From the NCBI GenBank assembly GCA_002428015.1, contig DIZW01000082.1, forward strand, positions 1 to 17,318: a stretch of DNA of 17,318 nt, read 5' to 3'. The notes beneath the pieces are model-generated. The model had not been told where the DNA came from. It searched no databases and saw nothing but the letters and a program-made list of their open reading frames with translations. The position numbers and the translations under genes are program-made. This document shows, piece after piece, positions 12,751-17,318 of the stretch. Each line of letters starts with the position of its first letter. The first letter of the stretch is position 1. This DNA is from Oxalobacteraceae bacterium UBA6018. Lineage in GTDB: Bacteria; Pseudomonadota; Gammaproteobacteria; Burkholderiales; Burkholderiaceae_D.

Positions 12751-15617
12751 TAACAGCGCTTGAGCTTTTCGCTTTCCAGTACCAGGCGCCGGGTCTTGGC
12801 GCCGGCGCTGGCCTGCACCTGCTCCAGATTGGTCACCAGGCGCGCCTCGCCCTCGGCCAAGGCCTGCTCGAGCCGGTGGATCAGGCGCGGGAACAGGTCG
12901 TCGTAGTGGGTCTGCTCGGTGCTGTAGATGCCGGCCCAGGCATTGCGGCCGGAACGCTTGACCAGGTACAGGCCCTGGTCGGCCAGCTCGACGACTTCGG
13001 ACCACGACAACAGGCGCGGCTGGGCCGTCACGAACGGGAAGCAGGCGAATCCGATCGAGCAGGTCTTCGACAGCGCAGTCCCGTCGGGCAGCACGAAGGC
13101 GCGGTTGGCGACGGCGCGGCGGATGCGTTCGGCCACGACCTTGGCGTCGTCCCGATGGGTGGCGCGCGCCAGCACCAGGAATTCCTCGCCGCCCCAGCGG
13201 ATCAGGTAGTCGGACTCGCGGAATACCTCGCGCAGGCGCTCCTGCATCTGCACCAGAACGGCGTCGCCGGCCGCGTGGCCGTGCACGTCGTTGACCTCCT
13301 TGAAGTGGTCCAGGTCAACCATGAAGAACACCAGGTCGCGTCCGGGCGCCGCGCCCCGTTCGCCGGCGCCGCTGCGCAGCGGATCGTCGTAGCGGCGCAG
13401 CGACAGGCCGACGTCGGCGTCGACGTGCTGCAGGAAGAAGCGGCGGTTGCGCAGCCCGGTCAGCTGGTCGGTCAGGCTGACGTCTTCCAGCGCCTTGTAG
13501 GCCTGTTCGAGTTCGAGGTTCTTTTCGAGCAGCTGGGCCTGGGTCGCGCTCAGGGTCTTGAGCGTGGCGGCGACCTGGCGGTAGGCGCTGGCGTTGTCGA
13601 GCGCGATCGCACCGTAGGCGCACAGGGAGCGGAAGATCAGCCGTTCGCGCGCACCGTAGGCGCCGGCGCTGAGCGACTGCACCGTCATCACGCCCAGCGC
13701 GCGCTCGCCGATCAACAGCGGCGCGAACAGCAGGCTGCGGGTTGGCAGGGCGCCGTCGGCCAGGTTTGGCGCTTGCTCGCCGGGCTCGAGCTCGAGCAGG
13801 ATTTCGCGCCGCTCGCGCACGCAGCGCGCCGCGGTGGCGTGTTCGTCGGTGAGCGAGACGCGCACCGGCGCCAGGGTGCGCCCGGCCTCGATGCCGAAGG
13901 CGCAGCGCAGCGAGGCGCCGTCCGGCTCGATCATGAAGATCGAGAAGTGGGTGGCGTCGAGCAGGCCGTGCACGTGGCGGTCGAGCGCGCGGAACACGGC
14001 GGCGGCGTCGAGGTGGGTGGTGATCTCCTGGCCGATCCCGGACAGGTGTTCGAGCGTGGCGCTGGTGTGTTGCAACACCTCGGCGCGGCGCGCTTCGGCG
14101 GCGGCCAGCTGGCGGTGATGCTCGCCTTCGGTCTTGGCGCGCTCGGTCTGGTACTGCACCTGCATGGCGACGGCGCGGTTGGTCGCCTCCTGGCTGTGGA
14201 TCTTGTCGCGCGCGGCGCCGGCGCGCAGCGCCACCTGGTAGGCCTGCTGGTAGTCGCCCACGCTGGCGTATTCGCGCGCCTTGGCGTCGAGCAGGTCGCC
14301 GGGGACGGTGTAGCCGTCGATGGTGGCGGCCACCGCCATCGCCTGGCGCAGGTAGTGCAGGGCCGCGCTGGGCGCGTCGTCCGGCGTGGCATGCGCCAGC
14401 CGATGGCGCGCGTGGATCTCGGCCAGCACCTTGAGCGCGGCGATCTGGTTGTAGGCGTCGCCATGCTCGCGCGCCAGCGCCAGCGCCGCGCCGGCCTTGT
14501 CCAGCGCCGCCTGCGGACGGTCCAGGTGCGACAGCGCATGCGCCTGGCCGCGCCGCGCGCCGCTCTGGAAATCGGCCTGGCCGAGCGCGTCGCCGCGTTC
14601 CTCCAGCCGCGCGAAGCTGGCCAGCGCACGTTCGTAGTCGCCGCAGTCGAGCGCCAGGTCGCCCTGGTACTCGAGCGCGATGGCGTAGGCGCGCGACGCC
14701 GCCAGCGGCGCCAGCGTCGTCAAGGCTTCGTGCAGCAGCTCCAGCGCCGCTTCGCGCTGGCCGAGCTGGCGCAGCGTTTCGGCCGTCTGCATCAGGCTCA
14801 GGCCGATGCTCATCGGCCAGCCGGTGGGGCGCGCCAGGTCGAGTCCGCGCTGCATCCATTCGAGCGCCGCGTGGTGGGCGTTCAGGCTGGTGAAGCCGTT
14901 GCCGATGTTGGTGGCCACGTTGATGGCGCGCCGCACCTGGCCGCTGGCCAGGGCCGCTTCGTAGGTGCGCATCAAGAGGCTCACCGCGCGCCCGAAGTCG
15001 CTGGCCTGGAAGGCGCTGGTGCCCAGGTAATCGTTGATCCAGCCTGCCGCGACGGGGTGCATGGCGTCGTCGTCGGCGCCGCCTTCGAAGCGCCCGTCCC
15101 AGCGCGCCTGGGCGGCGTGCAGGTCGCGGAACACCGCGAACAGCGCGGCGGCCGCGTCGAATACGTCGACCCGCACGGCCTCGCCCGCGCGGGCGGCCTG
15201 CGCCGCGGCGCCCGCCAGTTCGGCGTCGCCGGCGCCGGGGTTGCCGCCGTCGATCTCGATCCAGGCGCGCAGCCAGTGTGCGTCGGCGCTGCCGATGGCG
15301 TCGTCCAGCTGGGCGAACACGTCGAGCGCCTGGCCGGCCAGGCGCCGGGCCTCATCGAGGTCGCCGAACAGCCAGCGCGTTTCGCCCTCGACCAGGCGGC
15401 AGCGCGCCTCCAGCAGGCAGCGCGTTGCATCGTCCAGCTCGGCCAGCAGCGGCGTGCTGTCGCCGATCAGGCGGGCCGCGCGCGCGCCATCGCGCTGGCG
15501 CAGATGCCAGGCCAGCTCCACCACCGCCTGCGCGCGCGCGGCGCCGGTCAGCGCCGGCAGCCGCGCTTCCAGCACGGCGAGCTCGGCATCGAGAGCAAAC
15601 ATGGCAATCAAGCGCAC
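12750..15617 (-). CDS. TPR-GAF-GGDEF diguanylate cyclase
   Basis: The protein is about 955 aa with no signal peptide or membrane helix. Residues 1 to about 470 are helical repeats of TPR type (for example AINVATNIGNGFTSLNAHHA and ALEYQGDLALDCGDYERALA). A GAF-like domain (about 505-665) follows, then a coiled-coil linker (TQAQLLEKNLELEQAYKALE), and a GGDEF domain opening with LTDQLTGLRNRRFF. The active site reads GGEEF (809-813, bases 13179-13193), with the metal site in VDLDHFKEVND. An inhibitory I-site RxxD (RESD, 800-803) lies five residues before it, so product feedback is expected. It should make c-di-GMP in the cytoplasm in response to a small ligand or partner protein. The start is uncertain: GTG at 15617 has AAGGA-like sequence just upstream, while ATG at 15602 (950 aa) has its nearest GGAG too far away. 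Confidence 0.92.
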   Translation of the reverse strand: MRLIAMFALDAELAVLEARLPALTGAARAQAVVELAWHLRQRDGARAARLIGDSTPLLAELDDATRCLLEARCRLVEGETRWLFGDLDEARRLAGQALDVFAQLDDAIGSADAHWLRAWIEIDGGNPGAGDAELAGAAAQAARAGEAVRVDVFDAAAALFAVFRDLHAAQARWDGRFEGGADDDAMHPVAAGWINDYLGTSAFQASDFGRAVSLLMRTYEAALASGQVRRAINVATNIGNGFTSLNAHHAALEWMQRGLDLARPTGWPMSIGLSLMQTAETLRQLGQREAALELLHEALTTLAPLAASRAYAIALEYQGDLALDCGDYERALASFARLEERGDALGQADFQSGARRGQAHALSHLDRPQAALDKAGAALALAREHGDAYNQIAALKVLAEIHARHRLAHATPDDAPSAALHYLRQAMAVAATIDGYTVPGDLLDAKAREYASVGDYQQAYQVALRAGAARDKIHSQEATNRAVAMQVQYQTERAKTEGEHHRQLAAAEARRAEVLQHTSATLEHLSGIGQEITTHLDAAAVFRALDRHVHGLLDATHFSIFMIEPDGASLRCAFGIEAGRTLAPVRVSLTDEHATAARCVRERREILLELEPGEQAPNLADGALPTRSLLFAPLLIGERALGVMTVQSLSAGAYGARERLIFRSLCAYGAIALDNASAYRQVAATLKTLSATQAQLLEKNLELEQAYKALEDVSLTDQLTGLRNRRFFLQHVDADVGLSLRRYDDPLRSGAGERGAAPGRDLVFFMVDLDHFKEVNDVHGHAAGDAVLVQMQERLREVFRESDYLIRWGGEEFLVLARATHRDDAKVVAERIRRAVANRAFVLPDGTALSKTCSIGFACFPFVTAQPRLLSWSEVVELADQGLYLVKRSGRNAWAGIYSTEQTHYDDLFPRLIHRLEQALAEGEARLVTNLEQVQASAGAKTRRLVLESEKLKRC

Positions 15618-15999
15618 TCCTTCCTTAGGCAGACAGTCTACGGAGCATGCACGTCAACCCGGGGCACGGGGCTAAGAGCTTATCCCGACAGCAATTACTG
15701 TTGTATTGATGAGCAGGCTATTATTTCATAAAACGCCACGTTTGCGGCGATGGATGACCGATAACGACGAAGGGCGGCTGACGACCGAGGCCCGTGGCGA
15801 GAAAGGGCGCGACCGGCACTCACCCAGTTGGCGATGGCGCGACTGGCGCTCACGCAGTACGCGATGCCCATGTGCCGCTGGCGCAGACGGCATTGAAGAC
15901 TGACACAGGCTGACATCGGGCAGAACCACGGTCAAGCGACGCCAGAGTTCGATGCGTGGCCGGCCCCTCCCGAGCGCCAACACGCCGGTGGCGGCGCGG
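15618..15999. other. Intergenic region between the GGDEF gene and the AEC transporter
   Basis: In 382 bp no gene with a start codon, ribosome-binding site and sensible composition was found on either strand. An AT-richer patch at about 15680-15740 is the likely promoter area of the GGDEF gene, but no convincing -35/-10 pair was seen. TTGACG (minus strand, near 15656) lacks a -10 at proper spacing. The region also holds a 30-bp tandem duplication. Confidence 0.55.
15807..15866. repeat. 30-bp tandem duplication
   Basis: Two adjacent 30-bp units, 15807-15836 and 15837-15866, agree at 25 of 30 positions. Both begin GCGCGAC and end GCGATG. The length is a multiple of three, and in one plus-strand frame they read ARPALTQLAM and ARLALTQYAM, but a stop at 15762 and no start codon make this frame unlikely to be a gene. 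Confidence 0.7.
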
Positions 16000-17175
16000 T
16001 CAGCCCAGCCAGGCAACGGCGGCGGAGAACGTCGCGAACGACAGCACGGTCGACACGAGAATGATGCGCGCCACCCGCCCCGTATCGGCGCCGAACCGCT
16101 CGGACAGCATGGCGACATTGCTGGCGCTGGGAAGGCAAGCCACCAGCACCAGCACGTGAAGCGCCGGCCGCGCCAGCGGCACGCCCGCGGCGATGGCGGC
16201 GCTTCCGACCGCGAGCATCAGCAGCGGGTGAAGCAACAGCTTGAGCAGCGCGAGCGGGACGAACTGCCCGGCCGGCGTCGGCCCGGCCGCGTTCATCTGA
16301 GAACGTGCCAGCACCGCGCCGATGGTGAACAAGGCCACCGGCGAGGCCGCGTCGGCCAATAGCGCGATCGTGCTCATCAAGGGGGGTGGCAGCACCACGC
16401 CGGCGCCCGACGCGACCGCCCCGAGCAAAATCGCCCACGGCATCGGATTGCGCAGCATGCCGGCCAGTGCATTGCGCAGCGCGGCCAGGCTCGCATTGCC
16501 AGGCTTACGTTCGAAAAGCTCGGCCGGGTTCGCGCTGGCCACGGCTAACGACGCGGCCATACCGGCGGTATTGGTCAAGGCCGCCATGCCCGCCGCACCC
16601 GCCGCACCGGTGATACCCGCCACGCCCGCCTCACCGGACACGCTCGCCGCTTCGGTCGTGCGGGCCACGCCCACAGTCTCCGGGCTGGCCGCGGCCAGCG
16701 CGCGGGCCGAGCCAAGAACCCCAGGCCCGGCCGCGCCAAGCCGTGACAACGCGACGCACAGCGAGGTGGTGATCAACAAATCCACCACCAAGGTCACGAT
16801 GACGGGCCCGGACGAGCGCGGCCCCACCAGCGCCAGCAGCAATGGCACACCCATGAAGCCGGTGTTCGGAAACGCCGCCACCAGCGCGCCGAACGCGGCA
16901 TTGTTCCAGTCCGTGCCGGCCCGTGTAGCGGCCACGGCAATGCCGACCATCATCAGCGCGCACAGCAAATACACGCCGAACACGCCGCCGTCGAGCAACT
17001 GGGCGAGCGGCGTGGTCGAGCCGAAGCGGTACAACATGCACGGCAGCGCGAAATACAGGACGAAGCTGTTCAAGCCGGGAATGGCGAGCTGGGGCAGCAT
17101 ATGGCGCCGCACGGCCAGGTAGCCGCACAGGACCAGCGCAAAAAACGGAAAGGTGACGGCAAGGATCGCTAGCAT
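16000..17175 (-). CDS. AEC-family (auxin efflux carrier-like) transporter with a long loop insertion
   Basis: The 391-aa membrane protein has about ten hydrophobic helices in two halves. The N-terminal half carries FPNTGFMGVPLL (102-113) and the C-terminal half CLPSASNVAMLSERFG (347-362), both typical of the AEC family of secondary carriers, often for carboxylates or auxin-like acids. The usual family length is about 310-320 residues. The excess is a low-complexity Ala/Gly/Thr-rich loop at about 148-228, between the two halves, including six G-X-Y triplets in a row (GEAGVAGITGAAGAAGMA, 181-198). The ATG at 17175 fits the family start but has no clear Shine-Dalgarno, and TACAAT lies only 9 nt upstream, so translation may be leaderless. 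The frame is open further upstream to the window edge, but that sequence is not membrane-like. Substrate unknown. Confidence 0.88.
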   Translation of the reverse strand: MLAILAVTFPFFALVLCGYLAVRRHMLPQLAIPGLNSFVLYFALPCMLYRFGSTTPLAQLLDGGVFGVYLLCALMMVGIAVAATRAGTDWNNAAFGALVAAFPNTGFMGVPLLLALVGPRSSGPVIVTLVVDLLITTSLCVALSRLGAAGPGVLGSARALAAASPETVGVARTTEAASVSGEAGVAGITGAAGAAGMAALTNTAGMAASLAVASANPAELFERKPGNASLAALRNALAGMLRNPMPWAILLGAVASGAGVVLPPPLMSTIALLADAASPVALFTIGAVLARSQMNAAGPTPAGQFVPLALLKLLLHPLLMLAVGSAAIAAGVPLARPALHVLVLVACLPSASNVAMLSERFGADTGRVARIILVSTVLSFATFSAAVAWLG

Positions 17176-17184
17176 GGAGCGGGC

Positions 17185-17190
17185 ATTGTA
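17185..17190 (-). promoter_or_regulatory. Possible -10 box of the AEC transporter gene
   Basis: TACAAT on the minus strand matches five of six -10 positions, and a start about 7 nt downstream would give a leader of only a few bases. There is no recognisable -35 (GCCAGC at 17 bp), so this is weak. Confidence 0.25.
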
Positions 17191-17296
17191 GCCTGCCCGG
17201 CCCGCTAGCTGGCGCGCCGCCCTCGCCGCCTCGCCCGTAGCCGCCTCGCCCCGCGTCGTCGCCCCGGCCGTGCTCCCACCAGGGGCGCCGCTAGCG

Positions 17297-17318
17297 TTTC
17301 TCTTGTTTCTCTTGTTTC
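17297..17318. repeat. 9-bp pyrimidine-rich tandem repeat at the window edge
   Basis: TTTCTCTTG occurs at 17297-17305 and 17306-17314, followed by TTTC to the window end, so the array may continue beyond it. The rest of 17191-17296 is GC-rich without a recognised gene. Confidence 0.6.

Noticed and set aside
12646..13005. N-terminal extension of the LacI-family protein
   Set aside because: LacI proteins begin near the helix-turn-helix, and the extension overlaps the end of the GGDEF gene.
12717..15731. A plus-strand open frame of about 1,000 codons opposite the GGDEF gene
   Set aside because: It is the shadow of the GGDEF protein, whose GAF and GGEEF motifs are clear on the minus strand. The shadow product shows no family features.
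15706..15903. Short open frames around the 30-bp duplication as small genes
   Set aside because: No ribosome-binding site, Arg/Ser-rich products on both strands, and repeated sequence accounts for the open frames.

Overview
The window is very GC-rich and densely coding. Its gene content suggests a betaproteobacterium of the Burkholderiales, most likely Oxalobacteraceae (Massilia/Telluria-like). It carries a PhaM-type polyhydroxyalkanoate granule protein, a MnmC of the shortened kind, a secreted laminarinase-type GH16 enzyme and a TPR-GAF-GGDEF protein. Genus is an inference from gene style; there is no rRNA or tRNA here to confirm it. No IS element, CRISPR array, phage gene or RNA gene was recognised.

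Layout. The left edge holds the N-terminal part of a minus-strand membrane-anchored protein, divergent from phaM (352-1098). A non-coding stretch with a 27/28-bp degenerate tandem repeat follows (about 1256-1372). Next come minus-strand genes: a 71-aa protein of unknown function, then a two-gene signalling operon read right to left, in which a soluble histidine kinase (4065 to 3349) overlaps a response regulator with a TPR output region (3352 to 1673) through ATGA. A second minus-strand operon is MocR-type regulator (7901 to 6384), tag (6379 to 5810) and mnmC (5813 to 4143), with a 4-nt gap and then a 4-nt ATGA overlap.

Divergent from the MocR gene are osmC-like and paiB-like genes (8009-9067), joined directly as TAA-ATG. 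The 107-bp spacer between the two transcription units holds three direct ATTGGC boxes, a perfect 10-bp inverted repeat and overlapping promoters. This is the arrangement expected of a MocR-controlled divergent pair.

The next unit is a regulated glycan-degradation gene. A near-consensus sigma70 promoter (TTGACA-17-TGTAAT) is followed by two perfect palindromes built on TGAAAGCGCTTTCA, then by a secreted multidomain GH16 enzyme (9239-11131) and a strong intrinsic terminator. A LacI-family repressor gene (12645 to 11590) converges on it and is the obvious candidate to bind the palindromes. The convergent spacer holds two degraded operator-like copies inside a 12-bp perfect inverted repeat.

To the right are a large cytoplasmic TPR-GAF-GGDEF diguanylate cyclase (15617 to 12750), a 382-bp intergenic region with a 30-bp tandem duplication, and an AEC-family transporter (17175 to 16000) with an unusual Ala/Gly-rich loop insertion. 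No wholly new multi-gene system stands out. The points most worth a second look are the MocR operator region, the MnmC protein with a degenerate methyltransferase half, the orphan operator relics in the convergent spacer, and the kinase/TPR-regulator operon with a palindrome at its predicted transcript start.
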